A stretch of 64,000 nt of DNA from Streptomyces sp. NP-1717 (GCF_022695985.1 NZ_JAAPBF010000004.1:31240-95239); one strand, 5' to 3'. Positions 52,732 through 61,965 are shown, counted from the stretch's first letter. Made by a program: numbers and translations. Notes: generated from the sequence alone by a model not told the origin.

Positions 52732-52846
52732 TCAAGCGGCTGTCCAGATGAGGATGGCGGCGAGGTGGAGTGCGGCCTTGTAGGCGATGGTGAGCTTGTC
52801 CGTTCGCATGGCCAGGCCGCGCCACTGGTCGGGTAGCCGGGTCATG
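52732..52846 (-). pseudogene. IS5-family transposase C-terminal remnant
   Basis: The minus strand reads DQWRGLAMRTDKLTIAYKAA then LHLAAILIWTAA and a stop at 52,732, the familiar end of IS5-type transposases. It is cut at the centre of the perfect palindrome at 52,825-52,872. Confidence 0.75.
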
Positions 52847-52872
52847 GCAACATGACCCGGCTACCCGACCAG
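52825..52872. repeat. Perfect 22-bp inverted repeat with GCAA loop
   Basis: Bases 52825-52846 and 52851-52872 are exact reverse complements separated only by GCAA. The left arm is part of the IS5 transposase remnant, so the right arm is an inverted duplicate of its coding sequence. On the plus strand beyond it, YVSLGTATAAALAIWLCT and a stop near 52,961 look like the end of another transposase. The hairpin would fold very stably. Confidence 0.85.
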
Positions 52873-53098
52873 CACCGGGCGGTGACTACCCGCCGCGACG
52901 TGGCTACGTCTCCCTGGGCACCGCCACCGCCGCAGCCCTCGCCATCTGGCTTTGCACATGATCGGCCGGACAAGTCCTAGTGGTCGTCGCAACACCTCAG
53001 CTGAGTGGGTGCGATCAACTTCAAGGGTCGGGAAAGCCGGAAGCTGCACGGCTCGAAGACGCCGCCGCGTGAGCGGGAGCATATTTTCGTCTCACGCG

Positions 53099-54241
53099 TC
53101 AAGGTGTCTGGTGCCACGCCGGAGGAATCGTCAGACCCGCTGGAAGGGGCGCCCCGCTCGGGGGCACCAGCCCGTTTGGAACGGTCCCCCGTGCGCCGCT
53201 GAAATCAACCGCGCCTGCGCGGAAGTCCACGCGGAAGAAGCGGACCGTCCTGGAGGAGAAGTACGCCTCTCTGAAGTCGACGGCGCTTCCTTCGAAGGAC
53301 ACGCCGTCGAAGTTAATCATGCCGCCGGTGAAGGAAGCACCGCGGAAGTTGACCGTGCCACCGGTGAAGGAAGCACCGCGGAAGTCGACAGTGACCTCGT
53401 CGAAGATCGTGCCGTCGAAGGTGGTGTGGGAGAAGCTGACCGTCCCGCCGGCGAAGGAGGCACCACGGAAGTTGCCGCTCCCATCACCTGCGAAGGACGC
53501 GAAGGTGAACGAAACATGGCCGGCGGCGAAGGACACGCGACTGAAGTCGGCAGTGCCGCCATGAAACTTGGCACCTCCGAAGTCGCCACCGTCGAAGACC
53601 GCGCCGGTGAAGTCGAAGTCATGACCTCCCCAGGAGCGGGGATGGTCGGCGTCGAGCTGCAGGTGGTCACGGATGAGGCGGATGACGGTGTGCCGCACTT
53701 CCCGCAGGGACACGTAAGCGTGGCGAGCTGCGATGTCGCCCGTCGGGAGGTGGGCTTCGAGGGTGTATGGGAGTCGGACGTACGCGCAGAGGACGTCGAT
53801 GCACGTCTGGCGCAACGCGCGGGTAGGGGCATCGTCCGCGAGACCTGCGAGGGCGTGGACACCGCCGAGGCGTACGGCGGCAGATTCGTCACCGAGTTGG
53901 GAGACGGCAGTGGTGAAGCGCTCGGTGTGCAGCCGGGTGCTCTCGCGCAGGGCGCCGTCTTCGTCGACCCGCTGACGACGGTAGGCGACGACCAGAGCGA
54001 CGAGAGCGCCTGCCCCTGCCACGACGCCGAAGGAGAGTTTGACCAGGTCGAACAGCGTTGACGAGGTGAGCTGTCGCTCGGGCTTGAGGGAACGGGCTCC
54101 CAGCAGGTCCCAGCCGATGAAGAACGCCGTGGCGGCGACTGCTATCGCGGCGGTGAAGGTCAGGGCGAGAGCAGTGCCGACCGGCCACAGACGTAAGCCG
54201 CGAGGGCGGCGGGAGTTCGCAGTCACACAACCCAGGACCAT
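53099..54241 (-). CDS. Membrane-anchored pentapeptide-repeat protein
   Basis: The 380-residue protein has two N-terminal membrane helices (GTALALTFTAAIAVAATAFF and LVKLSFGVVAGAGALVALVV), a cytoplasmic helical part with TTAVSQLGDESAAVRLGGVH and LAGLADD (a motif seen in many actinobacterial pentapeptide proteins), and about 150 residues of F-rich repeats (FTGAVFDGGDFGGAKFHGGT, FRGASFTGGTVNFRGASFTG). The repeats GASFTGGTVNF are nearly identical in neighbouring copies, indicating recent expansion. ATG 54241 is assumed; TTG at 54253 is an alternative. The function is unknown. Confidence 0.85.
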   Translation of the reverse strand: MVLGCVTANSRRPRGLRLWPVGTALALTFTAAIAVAATAFFIGWDLLGARSLKPERQLTSSTLFDLVKLSFGVVAGAGALVALVVAYRRQRVDEDGALRESTRLHTERFTTAVSQLGDESAAVRLGGVHALAGLADDAPTRALRQTCIDVLCAYVRLPYTLEAHLPTGDIAARHAYVSLREVRHTVIRLIRDHLQLDADHPRSWGGHDFDFTGAVFDGGDFGGAKFHGGTADFSRVSFAAGHVSFTFASFAGDGSGNFRGASFAGGTVSFSHTTFDGTIFDEVTVDFRGASFTGGTVNFRGASFTGGMINFDGVSFEGSAVDFREAYFSSRTVRFFRVDFRAGAVDFSGARGTVPNGLVPPSGAPLPAGLTIPPAWHQTP

Positions 54242-54315
54242 TCGAACCGTCAACAGGTTGCACCAAACCCGGTACCCAGTCCAGTCCGGTCCGGTTGCCG
54301 GTCGAGGCCCGGGGG

Positions 54316-54534
54316 CTACGCCTCCACGTAAGTCACCATCGTGATGGTCTTGAGGGCGGTGACGTAGTAGATGCCCCGTACGGCGTCGATCTCGTCCGTG
54401 TAGTCGTGCAGCAGGGTGCCGGGCACTTCGGTGCCGAGCGCCGGGTTGACGCTGATCGCGACGATCGCGCGGTCCAGGCGGTGCGTCTCGCTCGCGGTGA
54501 GCTTCGCCAGCTGGGCGAGCGCGGGCTCCACCAT
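54316..54534 (-). CDS. RelE/ParE-type toxin-like small protein
   Basis: The 72-residue protein reads VEPALAQLAKLTASETHRLD through VRGIYYVTALKTITMVTYVE. The helix pair followed by strands with a conserved arginine (DAVRGIYYV) is the RelE/ParE fold. It follows an antitoxin-like frame on the same strand with a gap of 28 bases. RelE-type proteins cleave ribosome-bound mRNA. The protein is slightly short and could be attenuated. Confidence 0.6.
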   Translation of the reverse strand: MVEPALAQLAKLTASETHRLDRAIVAISVNPALGTEVPGTLLHDYTDEIDAVRGIYYVTALKTITMVTYVEA

Positions 54535-54562
54535 GATGACGTGCGAGCGGCGTGCGCAGTGC

Positions 54563-54757
54563 TCAGGCGACACGCGGCTGCTCGTCCGCGAGGCGGGCGA
54601 GGTGGGTGTCGCGGGCGGTCTCCCACGGCACGCCGGACTCGGGCGAGGGGTAGCCGTTGGCGGCGATGTCCTCCAGCACCGAGGCGAGGACATCCGTCTT
54701 GGCGCGCTCCGCAGCCGCGTACGCGAGGACCGACGCGGCGGCGATGGGCGTCGTGTG
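54563..54757 (-). CDS. Antitoxin-like protein, start uncertain
   Basis: About 64 residues read TTPIAAASVLAYAAAERAKT, then a DVLASVLEDIAANGYPSPES segment and TARDTHLARLADEQPRVA, an acidic helical protein of the kind encoded in front of RelE toxins. No ATG or GTG lies in frame; GTG AGT GCC directly upstream is one base out of register, so the start is either CTG at 54,769 or was lost by a single-base indel. If antitoxin is not made, the toxin must be inactive or controlled otherwise. Confidence 0.45.
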   Translation of the reverse strand, partial: HTTPIAAASVLAYAAAERAKTDVLASVLEDIAANGYPSPESGVPWETARDTHLARLADEQPRVA

Positions 54758-55049
54758 GCACTCACCCAGTGGCCGGACTCGGGCCCTGACTCATCCCCGG
54801 TCGGCCACGGCACCACCGGTGCGCCTACCGGCAGCGGCACAGCTGAAGGGTGTCGCCTGAGGTTCACTTCGTGGGGCGCAACGGTCGTATCGGTGCGGGG
54901 TGTGCGGCACCGCGACGTCTCTGTCTGGTGCCGATGTGCTCCAGCACAGTCAGCTTCAGTGCGTGGTTCTAAGCCTGGCTGGCCCGAGTCATCGATGGGC
55001 CTGGACGTTTGGGTAGGCGGAAGTGGCAAGGTCGGTCACTATTGCGGCT

Positions 55050-55514
55050 ATGACGGGTGAGGATCAACGGGCGGGGGACTGCTTCGTCTGCCGGAAACAC
55101 AGGGATTCCACACTGATGCCTGGAGGACCGGTCCACCAGGACGACCTCGTGGTGGTCTCGCACCTGTCTCCGCGGGCTCCTGGACAGTCGGATGAGGTCT
55201 ACATGGGACACCTGCTGGTGGAACCACGTCGGCACGCAGCCGGGCTTGCCGATCTCACTGATGAGGAAGCCCGGCGCGTGGGGCGCTGGAATTCCGCGGC
55301 CGCCCGAGCCCTACGAGATGTCGTGGGTGCTGAACACGTCTATGCAGCTGCGATCGGCGATCAAGTGCCTCACCTGCATGTTCACCTCCTGCCGCGCTAC
55401 CCCGGCACTCCCCGGCAGTATTGGTGGACACGTGTTGACGAGTGGCCAGAGGCTCCGCGGGGCGGTGAGGAAGCTGCCAGTCAACTCGTTGGGCGTCTGA
55501 GAGCCAGCCTGTAG
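55050..55514 (+). CDS. HIT-family hydrolase-like protein
   Basis: The 154-residue protein has the histidine triad HLHVHLLPRYPGTP near residue 110 and an N-terminal CFVCRKH pair that may bind zinc. HIT proteins hydrolyse nucleotide conjugates such as AMP-lysine or Ap4A. The start is uncertain: ATG 55050 begins MTGEDQRAGDCFVCRKH, as in relatives, while GTG 55023 would add nine residues. The gene appears to be alone. Confidence 0.85.
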   Translation: MTGEDQRAGDCFVCRKHRDSTLMPGGPVHQDDLVVVSHLSPRAPGQSDEVYMGHLLVEPRRHAAGLADLTDEEARRVGRWNSAAARALRDVVGAEHVYAAAIGDQVPHLHVHLLPRYPGTPRQYWWTRVDEWPEAPRGGEEAASQLVGRLRASL

Positions 55515-55649
55515 CCGACCACCACCGACGCCTGCTCCCGGTACGGAGGAGCTGGGGCGGGTCGGGTGTCCGTGCGTTGTGGCTTTTCGGCCCACGCCTC
55601 GTGAGTGCTCGGTCCCTCGTCTCACCTGTCTGTGAGGGTGTGGATCCCG

Positions 55650-56225
55650 GGCGGGCGCATGGCAGTGACCCGGCGATCGGCGACACGGTCTGGAACTACG
55701 AGATCGGGATGGGCAAGACCGCCGAACGGCTCGGCGAGGCCCGGTCACTGGCCTCGGTCGCGGACGGCGAGGTCGGCGAGGTCGGCGCGGCCCTCGAATT
55801 GCTCTGGGGCCCAGCGGCGGTCAACACCCGGAACTCCCGCCGGACGGGGGTGCTGTCCTGGCTCGGTCGGTGCCGTGAACGAGGCCACGAGGGTCCGATG
55901 GTCCCGGGCTGGGCGGAGCGTCGGCGGTGCCGGACTCCGAGGCCCCGGCACCCTCAAAGATGGCGGACGACCGACTGATCGCGCGGCGCGAGGTGCACCT
56001 GCGGGAGAAGACGCTGTGGCGGATGCTCTGCGAGAGCGCCGGGTGGTCCGAGGAGATCCTGGGCGCCAATATCGAGGGCGGCGGCCGGCCCCGCCCGACC
56101 GCACCAAAGCCTGGCCGAGAAACCAGATCGCCGCCCTGTCGCGCCTGGACGTCGCCCCGCGGGACAAGACGTTCTGGAAGATGCTCGACGAGTGCGCCGC
56201 ACGGGCCGACGAGGTGCGTCAGTAG
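55650..56225 (+). pseudogene. Site-specific tyrosine integrase, shattered
   Basis: Three frames hold recognisable pieces of a Streptomyces XerC/D-type integrase: TVWNYEIGMGKTAERLGEA with NTRNSRRTGVLSWLGRC (N-terminal SAM-like domain), then after a shift near 55,930 [20 protein letters not shown] and [19 protein letters not shown] (start of the catalytic domain), and then [28 protein letters not shown], which looks like a second copy of the same catalytic segment from a related gene. The catalytic RHRY residues beyond it are missing. It is a fused remnant of two related recombinases. Confidence 0.65.
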
Positions 56226-56319
56226 GGGCAGTCGCCGGTGCAGGTGTGCGGCCGGCGGCCCCGACGTACACGCTCACTGGACAGCCCACCCAGCCCGTCT
56301 TCCGTCACATCCAGGGACC

Positions 56320-56835
56320 CTAGTAGGCGCCGTCCGCGAGGCGGAAGGCCAGCTCCGTACGCCACTTCTCCGGGTCCGGCTCCTCGGCAGGGTTCGTCAG
56401 GAAGCGCTCCAGCCGGCAGCCCCACCGGTCACCCGCCGATGTCGTGTCTCTGTCCCACCTCATTTCGTGCGCCTGGGCCCACTCCAAGAACTCACGGGTC
56501 ACCGCGACGTCCGCGGTGCCGACGCAGACGGCGGTCAGATACCGGCCGCCCGGCAGCACGTCGGCGAACAGCCCGCTGTCCGGCGGTAGCTCCGGCGCCG
56601 CCGCCACCGGTACCCCGGCCTCCACCTGTAGCAGGTTCTTCATGTCGATCACGCGGTAGCGGAGAAAGGGCGGACCCGCCGGTGCGATCCCGAGCTCCGC
56701 CAGGCGGCCGATGACCCACGGCACACGGTCCGCGATCTCGTGGATGGTCTCCATGGTGACGCCGCGGGCGACCCCGACATACGGCTGCTCACCGCGTGCA
56801 GAGACAGCCGGCTCTTCAATCAGGTATGCGTTCAT
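56320..56835 (-). CDS. GyrI-like effector-binding domain protein
   Basis: The 171-residue protein is a single GyrI/AraC-effector-binding-like domain: [20 protein letters not shown] at the N-terminus, then [20 protein letters not shown] and [12 protein letters not shown], and [20 protein letters not shown]. Such stand-alone domains bind small molecules and sometimes hydrolyse them. No regulator gene is linked. Confidence 0.85.
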   Translation of the reverse strand: MNAYLIEEPAVSARGEQPYVGVARGVTMETIHEIADRVPWVIGRLAELGIAPAGPPFLRYRVIDMKNLLQVEAGVPVAAAPELPPDSGLFADVLPGGRYLTAVCVGTADVAVTREFLEWAQAHEMRWDRDTTSAGDRWGCRLERFLTNPAEEPDPEKWRTELAFRLADGAY

Positions 56836-57405
56836 GACCTTGTAGACCGCTTCCGGCCTCCAAACTCATCGCTTGATCACGCCGAAGGCCGACAACCGCC
56901 GGTCAGCCCGGGCGTCGAGCGCCGACAAGGAGGCCGTCGGCACGTTGCCGGCCTCGGGCGACAGCGCGCCGAACACGGGGGCGGGAACGTCGCCTGCAAG
57001 AACGTGCAGACCTGCTACGTTCGGCGCCGATTCCAAGGTGCGGTGCGTACGGCCTTCCGTCCTGTGCGGATCGGATCAGTTGCCCGTTCGCATGCGACGC
57101 ACTGTGCAGGCTCAGCCGGTCACGGCGATGGCGTCGCCATTCTCATCCCCTGTCGGTGAGTAGGCCACGCACGACAACCGTGCCTCCAGGCATGAGTGCG
57201 GGGGCCGGACGGCGAAGCCGTCCGGCCCCCGATCCGCAGCGAGTGCAGCACGGACAAATGAACCTCTCCGGTCGACGCACATCCAGTTCCGCACCGTTCG
57301 GGCTGGGATTCACTACAGCGCACGGGTCGCGTCAAGGACCGCGGCCCCGCCCGCGCGGTGAGGGCTCCGGCGGCGGGCGAGGTCGACTCAGGAAAGGCGG
57401 CTGTT
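56836..57405. other. Intergenic stretch with terminator hairpin
   Basis: The 570 bases between the two minus-strand genes contain no convincing gene. They hold the strong hairpin at 57,200-57,230, downstream of the secreted propeller gene. Confidence 0.5.
57200..57230 (-). terminator. Strong hairpin terminator, 14-bp stem
   Basis: GGGGGCCGGACGGC (57200-57213) pairs perfectly with GCCGTCCGGCCCCC (57217-57230) over a three-base loop. It lies about 175 bases behind the stop of the secreted gene at 57,406 and is the best terminator candidate for that unit. Confidence 0.65.
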
Positions 57406-58491
57406 TCAGCCGGTCTTGACGGGAGTCAGGGTGAATCCGTCGTTGGGCTTGCCCGCCAGGAGGTCGGCCAGCCCCCCGCTGAGGGCGTACGTCGTCCCGG
57501 CCGGCCCCGCGGTGACGTCGCTGGTGACCGGATCCGTCACGGTGTCGGTCACCGTCACCGTGGCTTCCTTCCAGCCGTCGCGGGACTCCACCCGATAGAT
57601 CTGGGCGGGCTTGCCGGACAGCAGACCGCTGCTGACCGCCGTGATCGCCCCGTCCTTCTGGAGGCGTATCCCGGCCGTGGGTGCCCCCAGCGGTGCGGAG
57701 AGCTTCACCCGCTCCGCCTTCTCCGGGTGCCGGACGGGCACCCGTACGAGAGAGCCGTCGGCCATCGCGATGACCAACCGGTTTCCCTCCACCCACTCGA
57801 TCGCCGACATCCCCACGTCGTTCAGGAAGTTGGGGATGTCCAGCTCGCCCTGGAGCAGGTCACTCCGCAGGAAGACCGACGCACGGCCCTTGGTGTCGAT
57901 ACGGAACACCGTCGGGGTCAGCTCGTCGACGGCGTAGGCGGTGCCGTCGGGCGCCACCGTCACGTCGGAGATCAGATGCTGCTTGCCGTCGAGCGCGATC
58001 GCCGTCAGACCCACGCACCAGTCCTGCTTCCCGGTGGTCAGGTCGTAGCTCCCCACACCGGCGATACGGAAGGGCGCGTCCTTCTTGGAACGCTCGGCGG
58101 TCCCGTAGTCCACGTTGCTGACCAGGACACGTCCACGCTCACGGTCGACACGAACAGCCTGCGCCGAGACCAGTTCCGGGTCGTCGATGAAGGTGCGCGC
58201 CTTTCCGTCCGGATGGACGGCGAAGACCTTGCCCTGCTTCAGCGAACCGGCGAAGAACGTCTTCGATCGCGCGTCGAAGCCGAGCGAGTGCGGGAACATG
58301 TCGGCGCCGAGGGCCTTGATGGGGCCGGCCGCCTTCTGCTTGCTCTCCTCGATCGCGGACTCCTTGGAGCTGGACACGGAGTCGGACGCGGATCTGCCGG
58401 AGGAGCTGTTGGCGGCGATCGCCGTGCCGGTGGCCGCAACAGCGACAATGACGGCGGCGGCGAGGGAGATCTTCAGCTTGGTCTTCTTCAT
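57406..58491 (-). CDS. Secreted SMP-30/gluconolactonase-like beta-propeller protein
   Basis: The 361-residue protein has a signal peptide (KISLAAAVIVAVAATGTAIA, cleavage after AIAA) followed by a Ser-rich linker. The mature part has propeller-like repeats (MFPHSLGFDARSKTFFAGSL, HPDGKARTFIDDPELVSAQA, LISDVTVAPDGTAYAVDELT). These match the SMP-30/strictosidine-synthase-like fold, but metal ligands for lactonase activity are not obvious. ATG 58491 has AAGGAAACAAGG upstream. The XRE regulator gene lies upstream on the same strand, about 215 bases away. Confidence 0.8.
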   Translation of the reverse strand: MKKTKLKISLAAAVIVAVAATGTAIAANSSSGRSASDSVSSSKESAIEESKQKAAGPIKALGADMFPHSLGFDARSKTFFAGSLKQGKVFAVHPDGKARTFIDDPELVSAQAVRVDRERGRVLVSNVDYGTAERSKKDAPFRIAGVGSYDLTTGKQDWCVGLTAIALDGKQHLISDVTVAPDGTAYAVDELTPTVFRIDTKGRASVFLRSDLLQGELDIPNFLNDVGMSAIEWVEGNRLVIAMADGSLVRVPVRHPEKAERVKLSAPLGAPTAGIRLQKDGAITAVSSGLLSGKPAQIYRVESRDGWKEATVTVTDTVTDPVTSDVTAGPAGTTYALSGGLADLLAGKPNDGFTLTPVKTG

Positions 58492-58705
58492 TGTCCTTGT
58501 TTCCTTGGAGAGTTGGAGCCGGCGGGTACCGCGACGCAGCGCGTGCCGGAGCACCGGGAGACGAACGAGGAGGTGGGGGGCGCGGCCTCGGCGGCAGAAA
58601 GACGCGCCCGGCAGACGGCCTGGAGCGGTGCTGCGGCTCTCTCAGGCCGAACTGAACCCTTGGGCCGGGAACCGCCCAGGTGGTGGAGTTGGTGGAGTGG
58701 TCGGG

Positions 58706-59614
58706 TCAGGAGTGCATGGGAGGAACGACGCGTACCTCGGTTCGGGTGTCGGTGGCCGGCAGGAGGCTCTGGTTGAGCAGTTGCATTGCGGCCTGGTCGG
58801 CCGAGCCCGGTGCGGCCGTCGTCACCACCACCCGGATTCCCTGCCCACGGGGAACCGGGAGCGAGTGCTGAAGCACGTCCATCTCCCCGACCGTCGGATG
58901 GCGCATGCTGTACTCGGCCATGTCCCAGGCCCGTACACGGTGCTGGGCCCAGAGCGAGGCGAACTGCGGGCTCCTCATGGTCAACTCGCCGATGAGGGAC
59001 GCCAGCTGCGGATCGTCCGGATACTCGCCGACCGCCTGCCGCAGCTTGCCCACCACATCTCGTGCCTTCCTGGGCCAGTCCACGTACAGGTCGCGTGTGT
59101 GGGCGTCCAGGAAAACCAGCTTGGCGGTGTTGGGCCGTGTGGCGGGTTGATCCGGGCTTTCCGGGGCCAGGTGCCCTGCGAACAGCGCGTGCCCGGGGCG
59201 GTTCCACATCAGGATGTCCGAGCGCCGGCCGAGGACGACGACAGGTGAGTCCCCGAAGGCATCGACCAGTTGGCGCACGGCAGCGGTGACCCGCTCGGCG
59301 GGAAGTCGGCGCCGGCCGGGCCGGGCGTCACCGGTCAAGGTGTGGAGATGGCGGCGTTCCGCGTCGTCCAGGCGCAGGGCCGTGGCCAGTGCGTCGAGCA
59401 CCTGCGGGGAGGCGTTGAGCGACAGCCCCTGCTCCAGTCGGATGTAGTAGGCGACACTGACACCGGCCAACTGCGCAAGCTCCTCCCGCCGGAGTCCCGG
59501 CACCCGCCGCCGGTCGCCGTAGTCCGGCAGTCCCACGTCCCCCGGCTTCAACTGCGCCCGCCGGGTGGACAGGAACTCACCGAGCAGGGACGTGCCGTTC
59601 GTTCGGTCCTTCAT
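58706..59614 (-). CDS. XRE-family regulator with MmyB-like ligand-binding domain
   Basis: The 302-residue protein begins LLGEFLSTRRAQLKPGDVGL, then the helix-turn-helix RRVPGLRREELAQLAGVSVA YYIRLEQG, and a C-terminal MmyB-like domain (FGDSPVVVLGRRSDILMWNR onward). Such regulators are common in Streptomyces and usually control an adjacent oxidoreductase or transporter gene. Here the secreted propeller gene downstream or the divergent region near 59,615 may be targets. Confidence 0.92.
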   Translation of the reverse strand: MKDRTNGTSLLGEFLSTRRAQLKPGDVGLPDYGDRRRVPGLRREELAQLAGVSVAYYIRLEQGLSLNASPQVLDALATALRLDDAERRHLHTLTGDARPGRRRLPAERVTAAVRQLVDAFGDSPVVVLGRRSDILMWNRPGHALFAGHLAPESPDQPATRPNTAKLVFLDAHTRDLYVDWPRKARDVVGKLRQAVGEYPDDPQLASLIGELTMRSPQFASLWAQHRVRAWDMAEYSMRHPTVGEMDVLQHSLPVPRGQGIRVVVTTAAPGSADQAAMQLLNQSLLPATDTRTEVRVVPPMHS

Positions 59615-59784
59615 GCGATCGAGTATGTCGAGACACCGCGGACATAGCCTGCTCCTACGAGTAGCAGACAGGAGACGACGAGCGTCGGCTGGCGGTTCGC
59701 TGTCCACACGGCGACTGGCTTGATTGGCAAGGGATCACGTGATGGCGCCCTTGTCCGTCGACACCGGGGCGTCGGGGCGATCGC

Positions 59785-60441
59785 CTAGCACGCGCTGCCG
59801 GCTGCCGACGGCATCAGCGGCCCGGCCGTCGCCGACCTGCGTCGGCGCCAGTACGCGTACGTCAGGATGCCGAGCATGGGACCCCACAGGACCAGAGGGA
59901 CGTAGGAGGCGTAGAAGTAGACGGTCTCCCAGCCGCCGGCCTTGCCCGGGAAGTCGGCCGGCAGCGGATCGCCGTTGGTCTTGGACTGGGTGACCGTGGT
60001 GATGATCGCGATGACCGTGAAGACCAGGGTCAGGATCGTCGCCCCGATCGTGGCCGGGACGACCGCTGCGGCCGTCGGTACCCGCCGCCCACCCAATCCC
60101 GGCATCCAGCGTGGGAACACCTCACCCCAGCGGGCGACCAGCCCGACGGCCGTGAAGGCAAGGACCTCGGAGACGAGGGTGAGCAAGACGACGTAGCCGT
60201 TCATCGCCCAGTCCTCGATCGACCCGCCACGCTTGTCGGCGGCGAACAGCACGCCCAGGCGCCAGATCCCGGACGGGAGCACCACCAGCGGCACCGCGTA
60301 GGCGACCCGGCGGGCCCAGCGCGGCACCCCTGCCGCGGGCTCGTGCGCCGCACGCCACGCCCGAGGCAGGCGGCCCTCGCGGCGAGGCGTGTCTGCTGCT
60401 TCGCCGGTGATCGTGGTCGTGGTCGGCCTGGCCTGGAACAT
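59785..60441 (-). CDS. Four-helix integral membrane protein
   Basis: The 218-residue protein has four hydrophobic helices (VAYAVPLVVLPSGIWRLGVL, VVLLTLVSEVLAFTAVGLVA, VVPATIGATILTLVFTVIAI, ASYVPLVLWGPMLGILTYAY) after a 45-residue arginine-rich cytoplasmic start. It resembles membrane proteins of unknown function found widely in Streptomyces. The gene stands alone. Confidence 0.75.
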   Translation of the reverse strand: MFQARPTTTTITGEAADTPRREGRLPRAWRAAHEPAAGVPRWARRVAYAVPLVVLPSGIWRLGVLFAADKRGGSIEDWAMNGYVVLLTLVSEVLAFTAVGLVARWGEVFPRWMPGLGGRRVPTAAAVVPATIGATILTLVFTVIAIITTVTQSKTNGDPLPADFPGKAGGWETVYFYASYVPLVLWGPMLGILTYAYWRRRRSATAGPLMPSAAGSAC

Positions 60442-60815
60442 CTGCGCTCCTCACGTCCACGGGCCCGACCGGCCCGTGCGCTTCGAGACTCGCAGCAGGC
60501 AAGGCCGGCCGGGATCGCTCCACAGACCGAACAACCTCCGCCGGGCGGGCGAGCACGAATCCGGACGCTCCACCTCGGGAATGACGGGTCACCGGAGGAC
60601 GACTCGACCGTGCGACCAGGTTCACTGGCAAGGAAGCCGAACGACTGCGTTCGCTGTCAAACGCCTGCATTCGATGACAGCGGACAGTCACAGAAGTTGA
60701 GCCAACCGACTTGGGGCAGCACCCGTAAAGGTGAAGGAATCGAACGAGGACGCCGACGCCCATGTCGTCACGGCTCGCTGAGGGACGCGCCCGACGGCTT
60801 GGCGGATGGCTCCGG
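60442..60815. other. Intergenic stretch with one copy of a 16-base repeat
   Basis: No gene is seen. CACAGAAGTTGAGCCA at 60689-60704 recurs at 63105-63120. Confidence 0.5.
60689..60704 (+). repeat. 16-base direct repeat, copy 1
   Basis: CACAGAAGTTGAGCCA, exactly repeated at 63105-63120 in the same orientation, bracketing the dehydrogenase/AraC pair. It may be the scar of an insertion sequence end at both places. Confidence 0.5.
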
Positions 60816-61859
60816 TCAAACGTTCTGCTTCCGCGGGTGCAGGTCGAGTGTGATGTGCGGGTCGAGCGCGCGCAGGAAGTCGGGGGCGTCGAAGATCTCG
60901 CCGGCGGAGACGACGCCGACGGTCTTGGTGCGGCCGGTCAGGACGCGCTCGAGGCCCTCGGTGACGAGGGGCGCGGTGACGGCGTAGATGTCCTGACCTC
61001 TGGCCGTGGCCCGGCGTTCGGCTCCGCCCGAGCGGACGACGACGTCGACGAGGAAGGTCTGGTTCGAGCGCCCGCTCTCGTCGGCGGCGGTCGGGGCCGG
61101 CGTATGGGGGGCGGCGACGTCTCGGGCCGCCTCGACGGTCATGTAGGTGGTCACATCGGGGATGGAGAGGTGCTGGGGGACGGTGACGACGTCCGCCATC
61201 GTGAACTCCCCGATCACCGGCCGGGAGCCCAATGGTTCCGGGAAGGTCCACTCCAGGGTGGGCGCGGCGTCGGTGCGGTGCTCCCACTGTCCGCCGCTGT
61301 AGCGCAGGCGGTGGTCGCCGCGTCGCTCGCGGGAGACCGCGCCCGAGAGCCGGGTACCGGCGGTGGGGTGCCAGTTGCTGAGCGCATAGGCGATGTGTGC
61401 CTCGTCGGCCTCGGTCCAGTCGCCCATCGCAGCGGTGGCCAGCAGGTCGCCGAGGCCGCCGAAGAAGGCCATGGCCGGGACGATCACCGCTCCCGCGTCC
61501 CGGGCCCGCTCGCGGTAGTGGGCGAAGGTGTCAAGGTTGGCCTCAAGCTCGGCGGCCACGTCCAGGTAGGGGATCTTCGCGCGGAGCGCGGCCTCGATCA
61601 CGGGGCCGATGGTCGATACGAAAGGGCCGGCGCAGTTGATGACCGCCGCCGCTCCCGCCAGGGCCCGGTCCAGCGAGGCCGGGTCGTCGACCGACGCCAC
61701 CCGGGCCTCCAGCCCGTGCTCGTGGGCCAGCTCCTCCAAGGTCCGCGCATTGCGCCCGGACAGCACCGGGACGAACCCGCGCGCGGTCAGTTCCGCGACC
61801 ACGAACCGCCCGGTGTGACCGTATGCGCCGAACACCGTCACCAGCTGACCTGACCCCAT
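60816..61859 (-). CDS. Saccharopine dehydrogenase-like NAD(P)-binding protein
   Basis: The 347-residue protein starts with a Rossmann motif LVTVFGAYGHTGRFVVAELT and continues with VPVLSGRNARTLEELAHEHG and AAVINCAGPFVSTIGPVIEA, typical for the saccharopine-dehydrogenase-like / trans-acting enoyl reductase group. The substrate is unknown. It is transcribed divergently from the AraC-type regulator 106 bases away, which is probably its regulator. Confidence 0.85.
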   Translation of the reverse strand: MGSGQLVTVFGAYGHTGRFVVAELTARGFVPVLSGRNARTLEELAHEHGLEARVASVDDPASLDRALAGAAAVINCAGPFVSTIGPVIEAALRAKIPYLDVAAELEANLDTFAHYRERARDAGAVIVPAMAFFGGLGDLLATAAMGDWTEADEAHIAYALSNWHPTAGTRLSGAVSRERRGDHRLRYSGGQWEHRTDAAPTLEWTFPEPLGSRPVIGEFTMADVVTVPQHLSIPDVTTYMTVEAARDVAAPHTPAPTAADESGRSNQTFLVDVVVRSGGAERRATARGQDIYAVTAPLVTEGLERVLTGRTKTVGVVSAGEIFDAPDFLRALDPHITLDLHPRKQNV

Positions 61860-61965
61860 GAGACTGCTCCCTGCACTCGAACGCCCGCTGCGAGGTCGAT
61901 CCGCCGCAGCCTGACATCCCCATCCTGTCCGTCCGGCAGCAGCCCGCACGAGTGTCGGAAACGAC

